A DNA stretch of 64,000 nucleotides from Microbispora bryophytorum (lineage in GTDB: Bacteria; Actinomycetota; Actinomycetes; Streptosporangiales; Streptosporangiaceae). Made by a program: the position numbers and the translations under genes. Below the pieces are notes generated by a model, which was not told where the DNA came from, ran no database searches, and was given only the letters and a program-made list of their open reading frames with translations. Of the stretch, positions 34,737-41,729 are shown piece after piece. The stretch is taken from NCBI RefSeq assembly GCF_006874465.1, contig NZ_VIRL01000001.1, forward strand, positions 434,001-498,000, read 5' to 3'. Numbering within the stretch: the stretch's first letter is position 1; the number at the start of each line of letters is the position of its first letter.

Positions 34737-36899
34737 ATGCAGGGCTCCAGCAACGAATTCACAGGTGACGCCGATTCCGTCGTGCAGATAGGCACTATGC
34801 ACGGCTCGATCAACCTGACCCCTCTGACACGGGCACTGCCATTGCCGCGACAGCTTCCCCCTCCGGTGGGTGGCTTCGTCAACAGGGCCGAGAGCCTGGC
34901 CACGCTCGACCGCCTTCTCGCGGCCGAAAGCGGCACGGGCGTCCTTTCCGCCATCGCCGGCCCACCCGGGGTCGGCAAAACCGCGTTCGTCGTGCACTGG
35001 GCCCATAGGGTGCGTGACCGTTTCCCAGACGGAGATCTCTATATCGATCTCGGCGGCTACGGACCAGGTGCTCGGTTGAGTGCTGGCCAGGCTCTCGACA
35101 GCTTTTTAAGGGCGCTCAACGTCCCCAAGGAGAGCATCCCCGCAACCCTGGCGGAACGCGCCTCGCTGTTCCGCTCATTAGTCAGCGGCAGGCGAATGCT
35201 CGTAGTCCTCGACAACGCCGCAGACACCGCCACGGTCCGCCCGCTCCTTCCGGCATCACGCGGGTGCTTTGCCTTGATCACAAGCAGAAGTAGCCTGTCA
35301 GGGTTGGTAACGAGGGAAGGGGCGGCTCGTGTGACCCTGGACGTGCTCAGTGCTTCTGACGCCATCGAGCTGCTCGGACAAGTAATCGGCACTGCCCGCG
35401 TCACCGCAGAACCCCAGGCCGCAGCTCGTGTCGCCGAACTGTGCGGCCACCTCCCGCTAGCGCTGCGCGTCGTGGCGGAACGCGCGATAGGCAGGCCGCA
35501 ACTTGCGCTCGCGGACCTGGTCGCCGAGCTCGAAGTGGAACAGCACAGGCTCGACTCCCTCGCCTCCAGCGAAGACGAACTCAGCGATGTGCGTGCCGCG
35601 TTCTCCTGGTCGTACCGTGCACTTTCGCCCGAATTGCAGCGAGCGTTCAGGTTGCTCGGCCTCCACCCCGGGCAGGAGTTCAGCACGGAGGCGGCCTTGG
35701 CGCTGCTCAATTCCACCGATCAGCGCGCCACCCAGCGGCTCCTGGACGCACTGTCCACGACGCATCTCCTGCAAACGGTGTCGGCAGGTCGATACCGCTT
35801 GCATGATCTGCTCAGGGCGTATGCGAAGGAACGTCTGAGGGCGGAGACCAGCGCGAGGGACCAGGCGCTGGCGGTTCGCCGGGGGCTGAGCTGGTACCTC
35901 CTGACCGCCGACACCGGTCGCAGAGCCATCCTCCCCTCCTCACACGAAGTTCCGCTCGTGCCGCGGGAACAGCTCGTCATTCCGGTATTCGACAACGCGG
36001 AGGCAGCCATGGGCTGGTTTGAGGTAGAGCGCCTGAACATCCTGGCCGCGTTGGACCAGGCCACGGACACCGGCCAGTACGACATCGCGTGGAAGCTACC
36101 CGTCGTGGCCGACGGCTTCTTCGAGCTTCACTCCTATTGGATGGAGTGGGAGAAGATCCACCGCACCGGCGCCGAGGCCGCCCGTGTTCTCGGCGACCGG
36201 CTGGGGGAAGCCTCGAACCTCTTCGCGCTTGGCGACGCGGACTGGCGCGGGGGTAGACGGGAAAGCGCGATAGCCAACTACGAGAGCGCTATCTCTTACG
36301 CCAGGCAGACCGACGACACGTGGCTCACCGGTTTTTCCCTCAGAGGGCTCGGGCTGATCCACGAGGAGATGAGCAACCGCGAGAAGGCGCACAACTGCTT
36401 CCAAGCCGCCCTTGAGGTCTTCCGCGCCGGAGGACTACGGCGAGGGGAAGGCATGACGCTGCTCAGCCTGGGCGAACACGCAGCCCTCCTCGGCCACTTC
36501 GACCAGGCGGCGCAGCTGGGAGCCGACGCCGTTCGGATCTTCGTCAAAATCAATGACGAATGGAGCCAAGCCTGGGGGACACTTCCGCTCGCCAGAGCGC
36601 TAAAGGAACTCGGCCGAGGTCCGAGATCACCGACGAATGGGACGGCAGGACATTCACCCTCACCAGCCTGGCCGTCCTTCCGGACCAGCGAGGCCGCGGC
36701 ATCGGCAAGCAGCTCATCAACCATCTGCTCGGCACCCGAACAGAGGAACGCGCCGTCCTGTCGGTGCAGCCAACCGCCCTGGAAACGCAGAGCATCTACC
36801 GGCACCTCGGATGGCGCCAGGTCGGCAGAAACGGTCCCCTTCCTGGCGTCACTCCGCCTCGCTGGGACGTTTACGTCTTGGAATGCCTACCCCGCCTGA
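34737..36899 (+). CDS. NB-ARC/TPR NLR-like ATPase with N-terminal RHIM/BASS-like motif and out-of-frame tail
   Basis: 720 residues. Residues 7-28 carry an amyloid-type motif (FTGDADSVVQIGTMHG), with core VQIG. NB-ARC follows: AGPPGVGKTAF (P-loop, about 74-84), RRMLVVLDNA (Walker B, about 150) and LCGHLPLALRVVAERA (GLPL-like, about 235). A winged-helix region and TPR repeats reach about 620 (ANYESAISYARQTDD, AHNCFQAALEVFRAGG). After ELGRG (about 36615) the frame runs through a GNAT gene in the wrong frame, giving about 95 Ser/Pro-rich residues. So the native TPR end is missing. STAND/NLR ATPases sense a trigger through repeats and oligomerise to pass the signal through the N-terminal motif. 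Confidence 0.78.
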   Translation: MQGSSNEFTGDADSVVQIGTMHGSINLTPLTRALPLPRQLPPPVGGFVNRAESLATLDRLLAAESGTGVLSAIAGPPGVGKTAFVVHWAHRVRDRFPDGDLYIDLGGYGPGARLSAGQALDSFLRALNVPKESIPATLAERASLFRSLVSGRRMLVVLDNAADTATVRPLLPASRGCFALITSRSSLSGLVTREGAARVTLDVLSASDAIELLGQVIGTARVTAEPQAAARVAELCGHLPLALRVVAERAIGRPQLALADLVAELEVEQHRLDSLASSEDELSDVRAAFSWSYRALSPELQRAFRLLGLHPGQEFSTEAALALLNSTDQRATQRLLDALSTTHLLQTVSAGRYRLHDLLRAYAKERLRAETSARDQALAVRRGLSWYLLTADTGRRAILPSSHEVPLVPREQLVIPVFDNAEAAMGWFEVERLNILAALDQATDTGQYDIAWKLPVVADGFFELHSYWMEWEKIHRTGAEAARVLGDRLGEASNLFALGDADWRGGRRESAIANYESAISYARQTDDTWLTGFSLRGLGLIHEEMSNREKAHNCFQAALEVFRAGGLRRGEGMTLLSLGEHAALLGHFDQAAQLGADAVRIFVKINDEWSQAWGTLPLARALKELGRGPRSPTNGTAGHSPSPAWPSFRTSEAAASASSSSTICSAPEQRNAPSCRCSQPPWKRRASTGTSDGARSAETVPFLASLRLAGTFTSWNAYPA

Positions 36900-36913
36900 A
36901 TCCCGATTCCTGA
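36614..36913 (+). pseudogene. GNAT acetyltransferase gene, 5' truncated
   Basis: In the frame ending at 36913 the product reads EITDEWDGRTFTLTSLAVLP, then DQRGRGIGKQLINHLL with the acetyl-CoA-binding Q/RxxGxG/A motif, and IYRHLGWRQVGRNG. This is the C-terminal half of a GNAT domain. The N-terminal half is missing and the DNA instead joins the end of the NLR TPR region at about 36600-36620. No start codon with a ribosome site precedes the domain. Confidence 0.7.
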
Positions 36914-36930
36914 TCAGGGAGAGCTCCCGC

Positions 36931-37248
36931 ATGGATCCTGTCACCCTTGCCATCGCCGGTGCCGTCGCCACTGGTATTGCCACCCGTACTGGAGAGTCCG
37001 CCGGGACGGCCCTGACCACCCTGATCGGCCGCATCCGTGACCGTTTCCGCGACAGGCCCGCCGTCCTCGAATCCGAGGAGAGCGCGGCCGCCGCCCTGGA
37101 GACGGAGTTCACCAGAGATCCCAGGTTTCGTCAGGACTGTCATGGCCTGTGGAACCAGGCGCAGACCGGCGCCGTGGCCAACTCCTTCACGGGCCAAGCC
37201 AACAACGTGATCCAGGCCCGCGACATCCACGGAGACATCACCCTCTAA
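36931..37248 (+). CDS. Small amyloid-motif effector candidate (Bell-like N-terminus, RHIM/BASS-like C-terminus)
   Basis: 105 residues. ATG with AGGGAGAG seven bases upstream. The N-terminal helix MDPVTLAIAGAVATGIATR is hydrophobic, followed by amphipathic helices (ALTTLIGRIRDRFRDR). The C-terminal 22 residues (FTGQANNVIQARDIHGDI within them) match the N-terminal motif of the NLR upstream at 11 of 22 positions, including F-T-G, A, V-x-Q, H-G and I. In known actinobacterial pairs an NLR with an N-terminal motif seeds an effector carrying the same motif at its C-terminus. The effector domain (HeLo/HELL-like, Bell) then attacks membranes. The Bell assignment here is inference. Confidence 0.65.
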   Translation: MDPVTLAIAGAVATGIATRTGESAGTALTTLIGRIRDRFRDRPAVLESEESAAAALETEFTRDPRFRQDCHGLWNQAQTGAVANSFTGQANNVIQARDIHGDITL

Positions 37249-37528
37249 GTAGTGCTTCGTTAGGTTGATTCAATCTTGGGTCCGCGGTGGTCGATGCTGC
37301 TGCGCGTGCGCCTTCGTGGGGACCTCGGTGGGTTCGTGGCGGAAGTGTTCACCTCACTGGCGCGTCAAGGACCAGCAGTGAATCGCGGGCCGCATGCCCC
37401 CGCGCTGATCGGGTTCTGTAGCGGGAGCGCCCACAATAATTGGATCAGAACCCTTTTACATGGCCACGGACACGTGACCAGAAGTTGATGCGCGACAGCA
37501 TGCACCCTCGCCTTCTCGTTCCCCCGCG
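37249..37528. other. Unassigned stretch, possibly a transposase remnant
   Basis: The sequence begins TAGTGCTTCGTTAGG and contains a short frame WSMLLRVRLRGDLGGFVAEV, which looks like the start of an IS transposase broken soon afterwards. I cannot name the family. No intact gene is visible. Confidence 0.25.
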
Positions 37529-38212
37529 TCAGCTCAGCTTGCCGGTGAGTCCGGCCTTCTTGACCAAGCGGCCCCAACGAGGGCTGCGGGCGAAGGTCCG
37601 AGCGATGGCGACACCGCTGGGCAGGTCTCCGTCCGCCTGACGGTTCTGCTGTGCCCAACGCCAGGCCTCTCGCTGTAGCAGTCGGCCGTTCCTGGTGGGC
37701 TCAGCCGCGACGGCTTTTTCCTCGTGATCGTTCTGTGGTTCCACTGGGTCAGCTTCCGCGTCGGCGGCGGGATCAGCGCTGAGGGCAGGCAGTTCTTGGG
37801 ACTCGGCCAGTCCTCCCGCGAAGCGGCGAATCTGGGACATCAGGATCTCGTAGCTGCCGATCAAGGCCAGGGACGGCCAAGCGGCGATGATACGGCCGAT
37901 CAAGCTGGGCTCCGCAACGGCGACATTCGCGCCGAGGCTGGCCAGGCTGCCGACCACGAGCAGGCTCCACGCCAGCATGCCGCCCCGAAGGCCGTAACGG
38001 TTGGCAAGGAGGATGGACATCGAGGCGACGACGATCAGACCATCGACGGCGAGCGGGATGAGCACTGCCGCGAGGTGGTCCTCACCGTGGCGCAGGCAGA
38101 GTTCGTGCATGTGCCTGAACGAGACGACCGCCGCGATCAGCGCCAGTAGCACGACACCAGCGATCGTCGTGCGTTGGATGCGGCGTACAGCGTGAGCGTC
38201 TGGTTCCGCCAT
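37529..38212 (-). CDS. DUF2637 membrane protein of an integrative element
   Basis: 227 residues with four hydrophobic segments in the first 130 (IAGVVLLALIAAVVSF, VLIPLAVDGLIVVASMSILL, LAWSLLVVGSLASLGAN, IIAAWPSLALIGSYEIL), then an acidic linker and a basic C-terminal helix-turn-helix-like end (GVAIARTFARSPRWGRLVKK). DUF2637 proteins are typical of actinomycete integrative and conjugative elements and plasmids, where they lie near transfer and replication genes. The neighbour is an integrase. No replication or TraB-like translocase gene is present, so this is the remaining edge of such an element. Confidence 0.78.
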   Translation of the reverse strand: MAEPDAHAVRRIQRTTIAGVVLLALIAAVVSFRHMHELCLRHGEDHLAAVLIPLAVDGLIVVASMSILLANRYGLRGGMLAWSLLVVGSLASLGANVAVAEPSLIGRIIAAWPSLALIGSYEILMSQIRRFAGGLAESQELPALSADPAADAEADPVEPQNDHEEKAVAAEPTRNGRLLQREAWRWAQQNRQADGDLPSGVAIARTFARSPRWGRLVKKAGLTGKLS

Positions 38213-38515
38213 CGCTCAGCCCTCCCGACCATGGAGAACGAGCGTGGTGGATGCCGCGAAGGGGATGTACGTATCGCAGGTGTCTTCCACCGTCATAACG
38301 TCCCAAGGGCATCCGGGACGGGACATCCTAACCCCAGCATTCACTCGCAGTGACAACAAACCGACGAGGTTACGGCGCGACGATCGTCGCGCGTCGGATG
38401 GGTGGGCGAAGATGCATCCTCTCCTCCGGGTCTCGCCCGTGTTCTCCCTCTGATTAGGGCTCTCCTTTCCGCGAATCGGGATTGGGCCGAAGGCGCCGTA
38501 CTGAAGCAGACCTGC
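38213..38515. other. Intergenic between DUF2637 and integrase genes
   Basis: About 300 bases with no supportable gene. An excisionase gene, often found here in actinomycete elements, is not recognisable. Confidence 0.35.
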
Positions 38516-39859
38516 TCACCTCGCGGACCGATTCCGAATCTTCGAGAACGCCTCCAGCGCGGTCTCGTCGGCGTCATCGAGGGTGTGCAGGTACTTCTCG
38601 GTGGTGGCGATGGAGGCGTGGCCAAGTCGCTCCTTGACCACCTGCAGGTCGGCGCCGCCAGCGAGCAACCATGAGGCATGTGCGTGCCGCATGTCGTGGA
38701 TGCGCACGTGGATCCCCAAGTCGGCTTCCTTCAGCGCGGGCTTCCAGACCTGCCGTCGGAACCAGTCAGCCGGGATGTGGCCGTCGGTGTCGCGCTGCCG
38801 AGGCTGGCGTGGGGCGTCCTTCCCTTCCTCACCTCGGCGTTTCGCCCGGTACTGCGCGAAAGCAGCGCGGCAGTACTCGCAGCGGCACTTGCCCGCGTTG
38901 TAGGCGGACAACGTCCCGTGCTTGTACGTCTTGGCGTTCTCGTTCGGCTTGGTCCAGCCGAGCGTGTCCACATCGGGAAGCGCCTTGGTCCGCGAACGAG
39001 CCCGCGGAACATGCTTCCAGGTGAAGAACAGGTCGTCGCGCTCCAGGCCTTCGCTCCTGATGTGCTCCTCGAGCTTGTCGACCATCTGCCGGCTCAGCTT
39101 GAACCGACGGAACTCCTTGTCCTTGGGGTACTCCTTGACGATGAAGCGTCCGCCGTCCGGGTGGAACTTCGGGTTGACCTCGACCACGGCGCGGCTCACG
39201 GTCAGGATCCGGGTTCTCGTGTTGAGGTCCTTCACTCGAAGTTCGGACAGCTCTCCCCACCGAAGCCCAGTCTCGATCGCGGTCTCGACGAGCAACTGCG
39301 TGTCGCTGTCGGGCAGGGCTTGATAGAGGACGTCGAACTGCTCGGGCGTGATCACAGTCCGGGGCTTCACGGCAACGGTCGGCGTTCTCACACCCCGGCC
39401 AGGGTGGATGTACGTCACCTGGTCGTTGAGCGCGGTCGTGAAGATGACGCTGAGCAGGACTTTGGCGTACTTGATGGTCGGTGCCTTGACGCCGTCATCC
39501 TTCAACTTGGCGATCCACGCCCTGACGTGCTCGGGAAGGATGTCGACCATTCGCATGGGACCGAAGGTCGGCAGGATGTGCCTGTTCAGCGTGTACGTGT
39601 AGCTCTGCATGGTCGACGGCTCCACCTGGTGGTTGGGAAGCCAGGTGTTCTTCACGTACTCGGCGAAGGTCTGCTTGCCCCGGCTGGGATGGCCGATCTT
39701 CCCCTGATCCATACGGGCTTCTGCCTGCTGCCAGGCCTTGTCCGCCGCCCGCTTCGATGAGTAGGTGCCCGCTGAGACAACGTTCCCGCGTATGTCCTTG
39801 TAGCAGGCCGTGTAGCGAACCCGACCGCGCGAGTCGAGCCGCTTGAACGAGTAGCCCAA
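38516..39859 (-). CDS. int: Tyrosine site-specific recombinase (integrase)
   Basis: 447 residues from a TTG at 39859 with GGGGGTG just upstream. A longer GTG start at 39943 is possible but lacks a ribosome site. An N-terminal Arm-binding region (YSFKRLDSRGRVRYTACYKD) is followed by the core-binding domain (TFAEYVKNTWLPNHQVEPST) and the catalytic domain: TGLRWGEL (Arg), HDMRHAHASWLL (His-x-x-Arg), LGHASIATTEKYLH (His and Tyr). A roughly 60-residue insert with HGTLSAYNAGKCRCEYC looks like a zinc-binding module. The gene lies 157 bases from a tRNA-Pro 3' fragment, its likely attachment site, matching the tRNA-Pro target of pSAM2-type elements. Confidence 0.85.
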   Translation of the reverse strand: MGYSFKRLDSRGRVRYTACYKDIRGNVVSAGTYSSKRAADKAWQQAEARMDQGKIGHPSRGKQTFAEYVKNTWLPNHQVEPSTMQSYTYTLNRHILPTFGPMRMVDILPEHVRAWIAKLKDDGVKAPTIKYAKVLLSVIFTTALNDQVTYIHPGRGVRTPTVAVKPRTVITPEQFDVLYQALPDSDTQLLVETAIETGLRWGELSELRVKDLNTRTRILTVSRAVVEVNPKFHPDGGRFIVKEYPKDKEFRRFKLSRQMVDKLEEHIRSEGLERDDLFFTWKHVPRARSRTKALPDVDTLGWTKPNENAKTYKHGTLSAYNAGKCRCEYCRAAFAQYRAKRRGEEGKDAPRQPRQRDTDGHIPADWFRRQVWKPALKEADLGIHVRIHDMRHAHASWLLAGGADLQVVKERLGHASIATTEKYLHTLDDADETALEAFSKIRNRSAR

Positions 39860-40015
39860 TTCACCCCCTTGATCGTCCGTTAGTGCCGCGTTAGTGGACC
39901 CTGCACCAGGAGCTGACATTCGGCAGGACCACGTAACACTCACACTAGGGCTTCTACCTGGGGTTTCACACAGATGGTGATGCCTTAAACACGTTCTGTT
40001 GAAGCGGCGCTCGCG

Positions 40016-40061
40016 GTTCGGGACGAAGAGGCCGTGGGTTCAAATCCCGCCACCCCGACCA
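40016..40061 (+). repeat. Attachment-site copy: 3' part of tRNA-Pro(CGG)
   Basis: The sequence from GTTCGGGACGAAG through the T-arm (GTGGGTTCAAATCCCGC) to CACCCCGACCA is the anticodon loop, variable loop, T-arm, acceptor 3' strand and CCA of an actinobacterial tRNA-Pro. The anticodon in TTCGGGA is CGG. The D-arm and acceptor 5' strand are absent, and the bases 5' of the loop (TCGCG) do not pair with CGAAG. So this is an att junction and not a working tRNA. The intact copy should lie at the other end of the element, outside the window. Confidence 0.8.
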
Positions 40062-40078
40062 GGTAGTTGCAGGTCAAG

Positions 40079-40108
40079 GGCCTGATCGCTGGAGACAGCG
40101 GTCAGGCC
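40079..40108 (+). terminator. Terminator of the original tRNA-Pro gene
   Basis: A 13-bp stem GGCCTGATCGCTG/CAGCGGTCAGGCC with one wobble and a GAGA loop, flanked by AA and TTT, lies 18 bases after the tRNA 3' end. About 280 bases after it, up to the S4 gene, show no gene. Confidence 0.6.
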
Positions 40109-40378
40109 TTTGATCGTTCGCCGTCAGTCTGAGCGCCGCCAGGGGGCACTGACGGGATCTCCTGGGCACCTTGATGAACAAGCTCCGGCCATCGACGGCA
40201 GTTCAATTCACCCGGCATGACTCCGCGCGTTGCACGACACGAGGGGTTGCCCCGCTCCGCGAGCAGGTGCGAGCTGACGTCATGCACCGTTGGGACCCCG
40301 GTCAATCTCCGCCAACTCTCCCTCCTCAAGCGGATCTCAAGCGACGAGGACCTCAGCCGGCCGTGCGCCCTGTCTCAG

Positions 40379-40384
40379 TACAGT
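40379..40384 (+). promoter_or_regulatory. -10 box TACAGT, leaderless promoter for the S4-domain gene
   Basis: TACAGT ends six bases before the GTG start at 40391, placing the transcription start at the start codon. There is no Shine-Dalgarno sequence. Confidence 0.45.
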
Positions 40385-40390
40385 GGCGGG

Positions 40391-40804
40391 GTGTCGGGTG
40401 AGCAGGTGGGCGCGCGGGTGGACATCTGGATCTGGTCGGTACGGCTGACCAGGACTCGTTCGATCGCGTCCGACGCCTGCCGGGGCGGTCACGTCCGGGT
40501 CAACGGGGTGCGGGTCAAGCCCGCGCACGTCGTCCGGGTCGGTGACGAGGTCCGCCTGCGGCACGAGGGGCGCGAACGCATCGTGGTCGTCGCCCGCGTC
40601 ATCACCAAGCGCGTCGGCGCCCCCGTGGCCGCCGAGTGCTACGTCGACAAGAGCCCTCCGCCTCCTCCGCGCGAGGAAACCTTGACGGTGGCCGTTCGGG
40701 CTCGCGGCGCGGGACGTCCCACCAAACGCGAGCGCCGCAGCATCGACAAGCTGCTCGGGCGCCCGGTAGTGGAGGAGCGGGACCGCCGGACACGCCCGGA
40801 GTGA
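40391..40804 (+). CDS. S4-domain RNA-binding protein (Hsp15/HslR-like)
   Basis: 137 residues. The S4 fold is clear: RVDIWIWSVRLTRTRSIASD, RGGHVRVNGVRVKPAHVVRVGDEVRL. The tail is basic and proline-rich (GRPTKRERRSIDKLLGR), as in Hsp15, which binds free 50S subunits carrying nascent chain-tRNA to rescue stalled ribosomes. GTG start without ribosome site, with a leaderless-type promoter. It is the first gene of what looks like ordinary chromosome to the right of the attachment site. Confidence 0.8.
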   Translation: MSGEQVGARVDIWIWSVRLTRTRSIASDACRGGHVRVNGVRVKPAHVVRVGDEVRLRHEGRERIVVVARVITKRVGAPVAAECYVDKSPPPPPREETLTVAVRARGAGRPTKRERRSIDKLLGRPVVEERDRRTRPE

Positions 40805-41049
40805 ACGGGCATGCCGCATCGAACTGGGTGCGGAGTCTGCCGTCGCCCACGTCGGCGGCCGCTGTTCTCCGCTTGGTCTTCCGGTGGTCTTCCGGCCGCC
40901 AGGAACACCGCCGCCGAGCTGGTGCTGACGGCGTCGCTGGAGCGTTCGAGGTCCGGGCAGGCCGAGTTTCGACGCTGGTGGAGGTCCGTCCAGTCAAAGA
41001 CCGTACAGTCCCGAGATCGGATTGAGGCGGCCGCCATCGAGCGGCGTTG

Positions 41050-41583
41050 TCACTGGTTGGTCTGTGCTGGAGTCAGGCGCGCCTGGCGCAGCACCTGCCG
41101 TACCGACGCTTCCAGCGGGCTGTCCTCGCCGATGACCGTCTCGCACCCGTCCGGCAGCAGATCGCGCTCCTGATACCACTCCCGCATCTGGTCCGGGGTG
41201 AACTCCAATCGCTGAGGGCGGCTGTCGTGCCGCCGGAGCGTCTCCGGGAAGGACACGTCCAGGTAGAAGAAGACGCTGGTCCCGGTGTGGTCACGGCGCA
41301 GGGACTGCAACATGGCCCCGTACCGGCCGGCGGTGAGGATGCCTTCGAGCAGGACGTGATACCCGTGGTCGAGGGAGTACCGGACGATCGTGTCGATGAG
41401 ACCGATGTTCACACCACCATGTACGTCCCGCTCCCGCAGCATCTCCCGCCGTACGACGTCTTGGCCGACCAGCGCCAGACCGCGGCCATAGGCGGCCCGC
41501 ACGGCACGGGCGACGCTGGTCTTCCCAGAGCCGGAGTTCCCGCGAAGAACGATCAGACGGGTGTCGGGAGAGCCGGTACGCAC
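41050..41583 (-). CDS. P-loop kinase (AAA_33/zeta-like fold)
   Basis: 177 residues with GTG start. LIVLRGNSGSGKTSVAR is the Walker A, LALVGQDVVRREML a substrate-side motif and HVLLEGILTAGRYG a Walker-B-like strand. The lid region carries SFPETLRRHDSR. Small stand-alone kinases of this type phosphorylate small molecules such as antibiotics or nucleosides, or act as toxins. No antitoxin gene is adjacent. The substrate cannot be inferred. Confidence 0.7.
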   Translation of the reverse strand: MRTGSPDTRLIVLRGNSGSGKTSVARAVRAAYGRGLALVGQDVVRREMLRERDVHGGVNIGLIDTIVRYSLDHGYHVLLEGILTAGRYGAMLQSLRRDHTGTSVFFYLDVSFPETLRRHDSRPQRLEFTPDQMREWYQERDLLPDGCETVIGEDSPLEASVRQVLRQARLTPAQTNQ

Positions 41584-41683
41584 CGCCTCAGAGTACGAAC
41601 AGGTCGGGGGGACTGTACGGTGATCTCCACTGCACGGACCCGCGATCCTTCAGAAGCAACCTCACGTGCGGCACCGGGGAAGG

Positions 41684-41719
41684 GACGTGACCGCGGATCC
41701 GCGGATCCGCGGTCACGTC
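41684..41719. terminator. 36-bp perfect palindrome, probable terminator of the GH5 gene
   Basis: The DNA is a perfect inverted repeat over 36 bases, with GACGTGACCGCGG at one end and its complement at the other. The middle contains repeated CGGATCCG. It begins about ten bases past the stop of the minus-strand GH5 gene. As RNA it would form a very strong hairpin, though no T-tract follows. Confidence 0.6.
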
Positions 41720-41729
41720 GAGACGAGCG

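Noticed and set aside
40016-40061. A complete tRNA-Pro gene
   Set aside because: The acceptor 5' strand and D-arm are missing, and the 5' side of the anticodon stem does not pair. Only the 3' part is present.
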